A stretch of 47,289 nucleotides of DNA. It comes from Scatocola faecipullorum (GTDB taxonomy: Bacteria; Pseudomonadota; Alphaproteobacteria; RF32; CAG-239). This document shows positions 23,753 through 31,403 of this stretch, piece after piece (positions within the stretch are counted from its first letter, which is position 1; every line of letters begins with the position of its first letter). The position numbers and the translations under genes were made by a program. The stretch spans positions 1 to 47,289 of the forward strand of contig DVNC01000010.1 of NCBI GenBank assembly GCA_018714685.1, read 5' to 3'. Under the pieces are notes generated by a model, which saw only the letters and a list, made by a program, of their open reading frames with translations, was not told where the DNA came from and searched no databases.

Positions 23753-24691
23753 ATGAGTGATAACGCGATTGACGTCAGCTTTGTAATGACGGTTTATAAC
23801 AAAGAATATTATCTGCCTTCCGTGCTTAAGGCTTTATTGAATCAGACCGGATTAAAAAATCCCGAGTATATTTTCGTAGATGACCTTTCCAGTGACCGCT
23901 CGGTGGAAATTATCCGCGAGATGACACAGGGCATTCCCAATGTAAAAATTATTGCCAACAAGGAAAACCGCGGCATCAGCGTCCGGATTAATCAGGGAAT
24001 CGCCGAAGCCGAAGGCGAATATACGCGAATGCTTGATTCGGATGACATTTTTCCTTTGGATTCAACCGAAAAGATGCTTGAACTGGCTCGCAAGCACAAA
24101 GCGGATATGGTTTACGGCTGTTTTACCAAAACGGGCAAAGAGCCACAGGAACTGGAGCAGGAATATTTGAAACCGTTTAAATACAAATATAACTCCAACG
24201 CTTTGCAAATGGTGCTGACCGGACGTTTTACCCGCATGGGACAGCTTATCCGCACTTCCGTTTTACAGAAGGCTAAAGGAGCCGACGAGCGGGTCTTTAT
24301 TCAGGATGAGTCAATTCCCCTGCGCAGCGCCATTCATGCCTTAGGGGCGATTAAAATGGATGCCGACGTTGTTTTGGTTCCCAAAGAGCTGGGAAATTTT
24401 TCAGGCAACAAGATTCAATTGGACAATGACCGCTTTCTGGCTTACTGCTATACAATTCTGGATAATCCGCAGCTGCCGATCTGGGCCAGAAGACTGATGT
24501 ATAAGCGTGCGGTTTCAGCTTATTGGAAATTTTATAAAAAAACGCACAAGGCCCCCTGTTTTTCGAAAATATTCATCATATATCTTAGAAACAAAATTAT
24601 GCCGCAGGTTCCGGATTTACCGTTTTTGAAAAAAATGCGGGATGAATTTCTGGCGTTGGACAACGTCCGCAGAATCAAACCGGCCGCCTGA
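23753..24691 (+). CDS. Family 2 glycosyltransferase
   Basis: 312 residues from the ATG at 23753, with AAAGG about 9 bases upstream; an in-frame TTG at 23744 is a weaker start. GT2 features: VSFVMTVYNKEYYLPSVLKALL, FVDDLSSDRSVEII, KENRGISVRINQGI and the DxD-type MLDSDDIFPLD. The C-terminal part is basic and rich in aromatic residues. It lies alone between a terminator and the hemolysin III gene, away from the polysaccharide operon, so its glycan target is unknown. Confidence 0.87.
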   Translation: MSDNAIDVSFVMTVYNKEYYLPSVLKALLNQTGLKNPEYIFVDDLSSDRSVEIIREMTQGIPNVKIIANKENRGISVRINQGIAEAEGEYTRMLDSDDIFPLDSTEKMLELARKHKADMVYGCFTKTGKEPQELEQEYLKPFKYKYNSNALQMVLTGRFTRMGQLIRTSVLQKAKGADERVFIQDESIPLRSAIHALGAIKMDADVVLVPKELGNFSGNKIQLDNDRFLAYCYTILDNPQLPIWARRLMYKRAVSAYWKFYKKTHKAPCFSKIFIIYLRNKIMPQVPDLPFLKKMRDEFLALDNVRRIKPAA

Positions 24692-24837
24692 GGATTGTGT
24701 CAACACATACAGTATTGCTGGCTATAAAGCGTGTGGGTTTGCATATAAAACTTTATCATCGCGTTACCATATGTGCTGACATCAAAGATATAATTTTGAT
24801 GTTCTTAAAACAAAGATGATAATTAGTCGAGGTGAAT

Positions 24838-25500
24838 ATGTCTGCCCTGAATTCAAAATCCGGAAGGCCTTATACGTTTGAAGAAGAAGTCTGGAGCTGT
24901 GCCATCCATGGTCTCGGGATTGTACTGAGCATTGCCGGACTGACAACTCTGGTTGCTCTGGCAGCCAGATATCGTGACGTATGGACCGTTGTTTCAACTG
25001 CCGTTTTCGGCGTGTCGATGATTGTTCTATATACGGCATCAACCATTTATCATGCCGTGCCCAATCTTGACCTTAAACGGCATTTGAAAAAGTTTGACCA
25101 TATTTCAATTTATTACCTGATCGCCGGAAGTTACACGCCGTTTTTGCTGGTTTGCATGCGGGGAACGCTCGGCTGGACCATTTTCGGCATTATCTGGGCG
25201 TTGGCTTTAACCGGAACCATTCTTAAACTGCTCAGTTCGGGCAGCGGAACCAAAGTGTGGTCTATCAGCCTTTATCTGATTATGGGCTGGATGATTGTTA
25301 TTGCTTCCAAACAACTGGTCGGCGCCCTGCCCCCAATCGGCCTGAAATTTCTGGTTTTAGGCGGCTTTTTCTATACAGCGGGAATTTTGTTTTATGTATG
25401 GAAAAGCCGTAAATATACGCATGCAATCTGGCACGGATTTGTGCTTACAGGAACGATTATGCATTTCTTTGCAGTTCTTTATTCCTGTGTGTTAATCTGA
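24838..25500 (+). CDS. Hemolysin III/PAQR family membrane protein
   Basis: 220 residues with seven predicted membrane helices. PAQR-type metal residues are present: His in CAIHGLGI, His in STIYHAVP, KKFDHISIYYLIAGSYTPF and the C-terminal HAIWHGFVLTGTIMHFFA. Bacterial members are named after a Bacillus hemolysin but probably act as membrane-lipid hydrolases or regulators. The ATG at 24838 follows GAGG with a 5-base gap and is preferred to the in-frame GTG at 24832. The last 22 bases overlap the 3' end of the convergent minus-strand gene. Confidence 0.88.
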   Translation: MSALNSKSGRPYTFEEEVWSCAIHGLGIVLSIAGLTTLVALAARYRDVWTVVSTAVFGVSMIVLYTASTIYHAVPNLDLKRHLKKFDHISIYYLIAGSYTPFLLVCMRGTLGWTIFGIIWALALTGTILKLLSSGSGTKVWSISLYLIMGWMIVIASKQLVGALPPIGLKFLVLGGFFYTAGILFYVWKSRKYTHAIWHGFVLTGTIMHFFAVLYSCVLI

Positions 25501-26381
25501 TACATTAACTTTTGTTTTCGGATAAAATCAACCGGACGATATTCGGTTTTAGCCTTGCGCAGACCGGGAAGCCCTAAATCCTGCTCCCGGTTGACGCAGG
25601 TTATGTTTTCCGGCAGAGACATTAACATTCTGCGGTTAATTGCCTGATATATCCCGATAAAATCAAGCGAGGCTTTTTCAAAATGAATAATAACCGTTTG
25701 AGGGTCAACAATTTCTCCGATGGTAAAAGCGGCAAGCCCGTTATTAATCCAAATACTGCCGGAGACGATTTCAGGAAGGTCTTTCCAACTTTCAAATAAA
25801 CGGTTTATTGCCTGATTTTCCAAAATAAAGTCTTCTGTATTAATATCACGCCGCTGCCCTTGTTGCTCAATCCAGCCTTTCATAAAAGTTCTGACGGCAG
25901 GGAAGTCCTGTATCCACAGCGGGCGGAATTCATAGGCGTAGCGGCGCTCAAAAGTGTTGGCCAATTTGCGTTTGGCAGCATAATCAGAGCCTTTGAGTTC
26001 AATTAAATCGTTGATATTATAAAGATATTCCCAATGCTCGCGTTGATTTTTGCCGACGATGTCCGGCATTTGCGTTTCGATTATTCGGCTCAGGGTTTCA
26101 GGAACCCGGGTCATAATAAAGTGAGGTTCCAGATTTTCGGCAAGAAGTTTCTGCCAGTCATCGCGCTGCCAGGCGCCTATCGGCGCTCCGTAAAGGTAAA
26201 GCGGACCGTAGCGGTAACGCAGCCAGACCAAATCATCGGCCCAAGCCCATTCATATTGATATTTGCCGGCCCAGGACCAGATATTTACAAAGCTGTAATC
26301 AGAGGCTTTTTCAAGGCATTGGCGGTAATATTCGAGATATTCTCCGCGGCGGTTCAGTTGTATCGGTTCAAAAGTCAGCAT
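25479..26381 (-). CDS. DUF2156 (LPG synthase C-terminal-like) protein
   Basis: 300 residues with the DUF2156 pattern: LTFEPIQLNRRGEYLEYY, SDYSFVNIWSWAGKYQYEWAW, FERRYAYEFRPL and the C-terminal CVNREQDLGLPGLRKAKTEY. The fold is GNAT-like and related to the catalytic domain of phosphatidylglycerol lysyltransferase (MprF), but here without the membrane domain, so it is soluble. It may transfer an acyl or aminoacyl group; the substrate is unknown. It starts 3 bases after the lipoprotein gene stop and is probably the last gene of the hfq-hflX run. Confidence 0.8.
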   Translation of the reverse strand: MLTFEPIQLNRRGEYLEYYRQCLEKASDYSFVNIWSWAGKYQYEWAWADDLVWLRYRYGPLYLYGAPIGAWQRDDWQKLLAENLEPHFIMTRVPETLSRIIETQMPDIVGKNQREHWEYLYNINDLIELKGSDYAAKRKLANTFERRYAYEFRPLWIQDFPAVRTFMKGWIEQQGQRRDINTEDFILENQAINRLFESWKDLPEIVSGSIWINNGLAAFTIGEIVDPQTVIIHFEKASLDFIGIYQAINRRMLMSLPENITCVNREQDLGLPGLRKAKTEYRPVDFIRKQKLMYQINTQE

Positions 26382-26384
26382 TAT

Positions 26385-26759
26385 CTAATTATTTGCGACA
26401 CAGTCGTCGCCGTTAAAAGTGTAGTCGGTAATTTCACCGTTTACAATGGTAAAACTGGTTTTGCAGTAATAGCTGCCGCCGTTGTCGGACGGAAAGCCGT
26501 AGTCAGGCGTTTCAATGGCTCCGTACTGCACTTCGTAGCCCTGATAAGGTTCGGTATTGCCGTTAACGGGGCCGTCTTCGTCAATTTGGAGATAAGTTAC
26601 CACTTTTTCGTTAGGTCCGACATAGAGTTCATTCGTCGGCGTTCCCCAACTTTCGTATAAGGTTTCCTGACTCATGCCGACCCAGTTTTGCAGGTTGGCA
26701 TTGTAGGAATTTTGGTCCGAGACGCACCCCATTAACAATAAAACGCATAAAACCAACAT
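26385..26759 (-). CDS. Small lipoprotein
   Basis: 124 residues from the ATG at 26759, which has a strong GGGAGGA upstream. The signal ends in a lipobox (LLLMGC), so the mature protein starts at the Cys and is lipid-anchored. An upstream ATG at 26867 would extend into hflX and bury the signal. The motif WVGMSQETLYESWGTPT resembles SmpA/OmlA-like lipoproteins, where a small domain binds envelope partners; the rest (YCKTSFTIVNGEITDYTFNGDDC) has a likely disulfide. Function unknown. Confidence 0.75.
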   Translation of the reverse strand: MLVLCVLLLMGCVSDQNSYNANLQNWVGMSQETLYESWGTPTNELYVGPNEKVVTYLQIDEDGPVNGNTEPYQGYEVQYGAIETPDYGFPSDNGGSYYCKTSFTIVNGEITDYTFNGDDCVANN

Positions 26760-26826
26760 TTCTTCCTCCCTAAAACTTTTTGATAGGAAGTATTTAATTC
26801 GCGGCCGCATTTTTTCAAGACGGCCT

Positions 26827-28134
26827 TTATGATAATTTTGCTTCGAGCTTAGCCAGGTTAACCGCATTGATTTTAATGTTCAGCAGCAGATTTTCTCCTT
26901 TGGTTTGGCAGTCAAGCACCTCCGAATTGGAATATATCCAGGCGAGCAGCCGGCCGTCCGCAGCCGGAATTTTTATCTGTGTCTGCCGATGCGCCGCCGA
27001 CAGTTTTTCTTCAACGAGCCGGAGAAATGCTCCGGTTCCCTCCCCGGTGACGGCAGAAGTCGGCACGACATTAAGTCTCCGTTCACAAAGAGACAGAACG
27101 GAAGCATGATCTTCAGGCGTCAGCAAATCCGTTTTATTCAGGACTTCAATATATTTGTCCTGCTGTTCAACTTCTTTCAGCCCCAGATTATCCAAAACGG
27201 ACAGAACGTCTTTCTTCTGCTCGCCGGAATTCGGATTGGCAATATCGCGGACATGGACTATCAGGTCTGCTTCCAGCACTTCTTCCAAAGTGGCGCGGAA
27301 AGCCATAATCAATTCGTGCGGAAGATCTGAAATGAAGCCCACCGTATCAGAGAGTATTATTTCGCGGCCGGAAGGAAGCCGGAGACGGCGCATGGTCGGA
27401 TCCAAAGTGGCAAACAGCAAATCTTTGGCAAAGACATCGGCTCCGGCCAGGCGGTTAAACAGACTTGATTTTCCGGCGTTGGTATAACCGACAAGCGCAA
27501 CGACGGGATAAGGAACCCGCTGCCGGGCATTACGCTGTAAAGCCCGTGTTTGTTTGACTTTTTGAAGCTCTTTTTTGATTTTGACAATCTTGTCATCAAT
27601 AATACGGCGGTCAAGTTCAATCTGGGTTTCACCAGGGCCGCCGAGAAAACCGGCACCGCCGCGCTGGCGTTCAAGGTGCGTCCAGCTGCGAACCAGCCGA
27701 GAGCGCTGATAATTAAGGTGAGCGAGTTCGACTTGCAGTTTTCCTTCCCGGGTTTTGGCCCTTTCGCCGAAGATCTCCAAAATCAGCGCCGTCCGGTCAA
27801 TAACTTTGATGTTAAGCTTTTTTTCCAGGTTCCGCTGCTGTATCGGCGTCAGGCTAATATCGACAATTAAAAGCTCAATATCACGGCTGCCGATAATTTC
27901 CTGCAATTTTTCCAGATAACCGTGTCCGAGGAAAGTAGCCGGTTTGACCTCACGGAGCTTTACGATATCGGCGAAAACGACATCGAGATTAATGGCCAAA
28001 GCCAAGCCGCAGGCTTCTTCCAGCCGCGCCTCGGGAGACAGTTGAATCAACGAGGTCGGCAGGCTGGGAAAAACAACTGCGGCTTTCGGGCGGTAATTTT
28101 TATGTGTTTCAAATCCCGGCAATTCAGTCTTCAC
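26827..28134 (-). CDS. hflX: GTPase HflX
   Basis: About 435 residues with an N-terminal HflX domain (ATFLGHGYLEKLQEII, ELLIVDISLTPIQQRNLEKKL, GERAKTREGKLQVELAHLNY), a Gly-rich GGAGFLGGPGETQIE loop and a GTPase domain: ALVGYTNAGKSSLFNRL (G1), DTVGFISDLPHELI (G3) and NKTDLL (G4). HflX binds and splits stalled 70S ribosomes. The start is unsure: the only in-frame ATG (28182) would overlap hfq by 59 bases, while the GTG at 28134 overlaps by 11, and I prefer that. Neither has a clear ribosome-binding site. Downstream of hfq, as in many alphaproteobacteria. Confidence 0.92.
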   Translation of the reverse strand: MKTELPGFETHKNYRPKAAVVFPSLPTSLIQLSPEARLEEACGLALAINLDVVFADIVKLREVKPATFLGHGYLEKLQEIIGSRDIELLIVDISLTPIQQRNLEKKLNIKVIDRTALILEIFGERAKTREGKLQVELAHLNYQRSRLVRSWTHLERQRGGAGFLGGPGETQIELDRRIIDDKIVKIKKELQKVKQTRALQRNARQRVPYPVVALVGYTNAGKSSLFNRLAGADVFAKDLLFATLDPTMRRLRLPSGREIILSDTVGFISDLPHELIMAFRATLEEVLEADLIVHVRDIANPNSGEQKKDVLSVLDNLGLKEVEQQDKYIEVLNKTDLLTPEDHASVLSLCERRLNVVPTSAVTGEGTGAFLRLVEEKLSAAHRQTQIKIPAADGRLLAWIYSNSEVLDCQTKGENLLLNIKINAVNLAKLEAKLS

Positions 28135-28357
28135 TGATTTCGATATCAACCGGTGTGCTCGGCATAATGGTTGATACGGCATGTTTATAAATCAACTGGG
28201 TGTGTCCGTCGCGACGCAAGAGCAGTGAAAAATTGTCAAACCAGGTGATAATTCCCTGCAATTTGACGCCGTTGACCAGAAAGACAGTGACGGATACTTT
28301 GTTTTTGCGGATATCATTTAAAAAATCGCTTTGGACATCCTGTAATTCTTGTGACAT
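28124..28357 (-). CDS. hfq: RNA chaperone Hfq
   Basis: 77 residues, the size of short alphaproteobacterial Hfq. Sm1 is VSVTVFLVNGVKLQGIITWFD and Sm2 contains IYKHAVSTIMPS with the conserved Tyr-Lys-His. The protein forms a hexamer that pairs small RNAs with messages. Unusual: the segment FDNFSLLLRRDGHTQ differs from the typical FDQFVILLKN. GAAGGA precedes the ATG. The upstream 119 bases have AT-rich TATATAAAAT stretches that could hold a promoter. Confidence 0.95.
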   Translation of the reverse strand: MSQELQDVQSDFLNDIRKNKVSVTVFLVNGVKLQGIITWFDNFSLLLRRDGHTQLIYKHAVSTIMPSTPVDIEISED

Positions 28358-28476
28358 TTTTTTATCCTTCTTATTGTTTTCTTATCATTTTATATAATCT
28401 TATTTTATATAATTAGTAAAGTGCCGTTTACATCAAGGGGATAACTTCTACCGGAAGTTAGCGCACCGGTTGCCGT

Positions 28477-29835
28477 TCAGGCGAACAACCGTTCCGCTTT
28501 CTTGATGCCTTTGCTGCTGACATATAATATAATAACGTCATCGGCACATAAAACGGTTTCGGCTTCAGGAAAGAAGACTTCTCCGTCCCGGGCAACGGCG
28601 CAGATTTTGCTGGTGACCGGAAGTTCGATTTCCGCCAGTTTTTTGCCGACGTTCAAATTGTCTTCGTCAAGCTTGATTTCCCAAACTTCCCCAAAACCGC
28701 GGCCAAGCGAATAAGCATCGCGAATCCGTGCTTTGCGCAGTTCCTGCAAAATTCCGGAAATCGTAACGGAAGAACGGTCAACCAAAATATTGTCGCCGAT
28801 ATTGTCAATCAGATTATCGTACGAACGGGAGTTAACCAGAGCCAGCGTGTTAATGACCCCGCGTTTCTGTGCCAGCATGGAAACCAGCAGATTATCTTTG
28901 TCTTTGGCGGTTACGGCAATGGTTGCATCGGTGTTTTCAATTCCGGCTTCGGTCAGAATAACATCACTCATCATTTCGCCGTTGATGACAATTGTGTTAT
29001 TCAATTCTCCGGCCAGGCGTCTGGTGGCAATGTCATCGTCGTCAATTATTTTGCTGCTGATGATGTTGTCATCCTGCTCCAGACTCTTTCCCAGATAGCG
29101 GGAAATCTGGTTGCCGCCGAAAATAATAACCCGTTCAACGGCACTGCGCTCCATACCGAAATCACGGACGGCCTGTTCGATTTCCGAACTTTTAACCAGA
29201 AAATAAACCGTATCCCCGGCCATCAGCATATCTTCGGCATGGGGAATAAAACTGTGTCCGTTGCGGACAATGCTGATAATGTTAATATCCAGTTCCGGTG
29301 CAACCCGGTTCAGATGTGACAGCGGCGTCCGGATAAGCGGGGTTTTGTCATCGCAGCGAAAAGCGAGCAGACGTGCGGCCGCCCCGAGCAGAGATATGGC
29401 CTCGGAAGCGCCCGGAACCTTTAACAGGCTCAAAATAGCCCTGGCAATGGCCCGGTCAGGCGAGATAACCAAATCGACCGGGATATGTTTGTCATTAAAC
29501 AGTGTTCCCCATAACGGGCTCAGATAATCCTGAGCGTCAATGCGGGCAATTTTTTTAGGAACGTTAAAAAGAGCGGCGGCAACTTCGCAGGCAACCATAT
29601 TAACTTCATCGCAATCCGTCGCGGCAATCAGAATATCAGCATTTTCCGCACCGGCTTTTTCCAAAATATCGGGATGTGCTGCTTCGCCGAAAACCGGCTG
29701 AATGTCATATTCTTTCGCAATCACGTCCAAGGCTTTGGCATCGTGATCGATTACGACAATATCATTGTTACCCTGGGTGAGATAGCCGACAATGCTCCGA
29801 CCGACGCTCCCTGCCCCGCAAACGATTATCTTCAT
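28477..29835 (-). CDS. trkA: Trk potassium uptake regulatory protein TrkA
   Basis: 452 residues with two RCK units. Each has a nucleotide-binding Rossmann loop: residues 1-20 (IIVCGAGSVGRSIVGYL, acidic Asp at the end of strand 2 in VIDHD) and residues about 232-250 (VIIFGGNQISRYLGKSL). RCK_C parts follow each. The second copy has a degenerate Gly loop, as is common. TrkA gates the TrkH or TrkG K+ channel with NAD(H). It starts 3 bases after dusB stops. No trkH lies in the window. Confidence 0.92.
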   Translation of the reverse strand: MKIIVCGAGSVGRSIVGYLTQGNNDIVVIDHDAKALDVIAKEYDIQPVFGEAAHPDILEKAGAENADILIAATDCDEVNMVACEVAAALFNVPKKIARIDAQDYLSPLWGTLFNDKHIPVDLVISPDRAIARAILSLLKVPGASEAISLLGAAARLLAFRCDDKTPLIRTPLSHLNRVAPELDINIISIVRNGHSFIPHAEDMLMAGDTVYFLVKSSEIEQAVRDFGMERSAVERVIIFGGNQISRYLGKSLEQDDNIISSKIIDDDDIATRRLAGELNNTIVINGEMMSDVILTEAGIENTDATIAVTAKDKDNLLVSMLAQKRGVINTLALVNSRSYDNLIDNIGDNILVDRSSVTISGILQELRKARIRDAYSLGRGFGEVWEIKLDEDNLNVGKKLAEIELPVTSKICAVARDGEVFFPEAETVLCADDVIILYVSSKGIKKAERLFA

Positions 29836-29838
29836 TCT

Positions 29839-30816
29839 TTATTCCTCACTTTCTTCCCCGCCGCAAGTGTCAAAATAGCGGTTAATTTCGGCAATTGCTT
29901 CGTCAAGGCTGTTCAGACGGTTATAAGTCTCACGAAAGCGTTTGGCATCTCTCAGGCCGCGGCTGTACCAGCCGGCATATTTCCGTGACAGCGGCAATGC
30001 CAGCCTTATACCGTAGTAATCAACCAACGCCTGCAAATGCTGCAAAAGAATCTGTCTGATTTCAGGCGGCGACGGTTTTTGCGGCGGCGTTCCGTTATGG
30101 ATATAATTATGAATCTGCGAAATTAACCAGGGTGCGCCCAGAGCCGCCCGGCCGACCATAACCCCGTCAACCCCGGTATAATTCACCATTTGCACGGCCT
30201 TTTCCGGATCGGTAACATCTCCGTTGCCGATAACCGGGATTTTGACAGCCTGTTTAACGGCGGCAATCGTATCCCAATCAGCGGTTCCCGCATAAAAGTC
30301 GCTTCGGGTGCGGCCGTGTATCGTTACATAAGCGGCGCCGCAATCTTCGCACATGCGGGCAAATTCGACGGCGTTAACATGTTGGTGATCCCAGCCTTTG
30401 CGGAATTTGACGCTGGTCATCAGCCGGGTTGAACCGACAACGGTTTTGATGATTTCGGCGGCGCCTTTCATATCCTGCATCAGTGCCGAACCGGAATGAT
30501 TGTTGACAATTTTTTTCACCGGGCAGCCCATATTGATATCGACGGAGAAAGCTCCAAGTTCTTCAATCAGTTTGACAACATCGGCAAACAGGGAGGCCTC
30601 TCCCCCTACCAGCTGTACAACAACCGGATAAGGTTCGTCCCTGACATCGGCAATACGATAACTTTTGGGATTTCGCCGCTGAACGGCATTGACCGCAACC
30701 ATTTCAGAAACAACGGTTCCCGGTCCGAAAGACGATACCAGACGGCGCATCGGCTTATCGGTGATACCAGCCATCGGAGCTAAAAAAATATTGCTTTTAA
30801 AACCAAGTCTGTTCAT
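29839..30816 (-). CDS. dusB: tRNA-dihydrouridine synthase DusB
   Basis: 325 residues. FLAPMAGITDKPMRRLVSSFG (FMN site), VDINMGCPVKKIVNNHSGSALM with catalytic Cys98, KFRKGWD, TIHGRTRSDFYAG, IPVIGNGDV and VMVGRAALGAPW are all typical of the DusB/NifR3 subfamily. It reduces uridine in tRNA D-loops with FMN and NADPH. Its start overlaps the stop of the unknown upstream gene (ATGA). In many alphaproteobacteria ntrB/ntrC and ntrY/ntrX lie between this gene and trkA; here they are absent. Confidence 0.95.
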   Translation of the reverse strand: MNRLGFKSNIFLAPMAGITDKPMRRLVSSFGPGTVVSEMVAVNAVQRRNPKSYRIADVRDEPYPVVVQLVGGEASLFADVVKLIEELGAFSVDINMGCPVKKIVNNHSGSALMQDMKGAAEIIKTVVGSTRLMTSVKFRKGWDHQHVNAVEFARMCEDCGAAYVTIHGRTRSDFYAGTADWDTIAAVKQAVKIPVIGNGDVTDPEKAVQMVNYTGVDGVMVGRAALGAPWLISQIHNYIHNGTPPQKPSPPEIRQILLQHLQALVDYYGIRLALPLSRKYAGWYSRGLRDAKRFRETYNRLNSLDEAIAEINRYFDTCGGEESEE

Positions 30817-31394
30817 ATCTTATAGTCAAAATTACGGTTATATTCATGCATAAAATCAATCAGGGGTTCTTTCTCCCGATTTAATTCGGCAGCCGTATGA
30901 TAAGCCCGGGCGGCATAGCTGACCTGATTTTCGGAATCGGCATTTCCGCCAAACAACCAGTTTACTTCGGGAACATCAATACTGAAACGCTGTCCGTAAA
31001 CGGCAGCGGCTTTGGCATAATCCGCGGCAGAAGCTACCTGAGCCAATTCTTCGGCAAAACCGAAGCCGCCGATATAATGTGCGCTTTCAGCCGCTTTTTT
31101 CTCCGCGGTTTCGCCGTCCGGACGCAGTTGGCGGCGATTTTGTTCCGGCATTTCTTCCGCCGCTTCGGAAACAATTTTTTGAACCGAATAAAGGGAAAAC
31201 GGCTCTAAATAGCTGACGGCATAGCTGTTTAACGAAAAAGGCTGCGCGGTATAAGTCCCGGCGCCATTATCCGAACTGCCGACATTTTGCGGAACGACAG
31301 CCGCTTTGGCTTTGATATTGCGGACAGAATCGGAAATCTGAGCGGTCAGAGCGCTCAAGTCATAAGGCATTGCATTGATTCCGGTCAGAGCCAT
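30813..31394 (-). CDS. Uncharacterised 193-residue protein upstream of dusB
   Basis: I do not recognise this protein. It is rich in Ala and Tyr, has no signal peptide or membrane segment, and shows two patches of low-complexity Ala/Glu (AAEEMPEQNRRQLRPDGETAEKK). Two similar motifs, SYAVSYLEP and SYAARAYHTAAEL, are not enough to call repeats. It starts 9 bases after the large coiled-coil gene ends and its last four bases are shared with the dusB start, so it is cotranscribed with both. Base use looks like that of its neighbours. Confidence 0.6.
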   Translation of the reverse strand: MALTGINAMPYDLSALTAQISDSVRNIKAKAAVVPQNVGSSDNGAGTYTAQPFSLNSYAVSYLEPFSLYSVQKIVSEAAEEMPEQNRRQLRPDGETAEKKAAESAHYIGGFGFAEELAQVASAADYAKAAAVYGQRFSIDVPEVNWLFGGNADSENQVSYAARAYHTAAELNREKEPLIDFMHEYNRNFDYKI

Positions 31395-31403
31395 ATATCA
31401 ATC

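Noticed and set aside
28135..28182. hflX start at the ATG at 28182
   Set aside because: This would overlap hfq by 59 bases and has no ribosome-binding site; the GTG at 28134 is preferred, though the choice is not certain.
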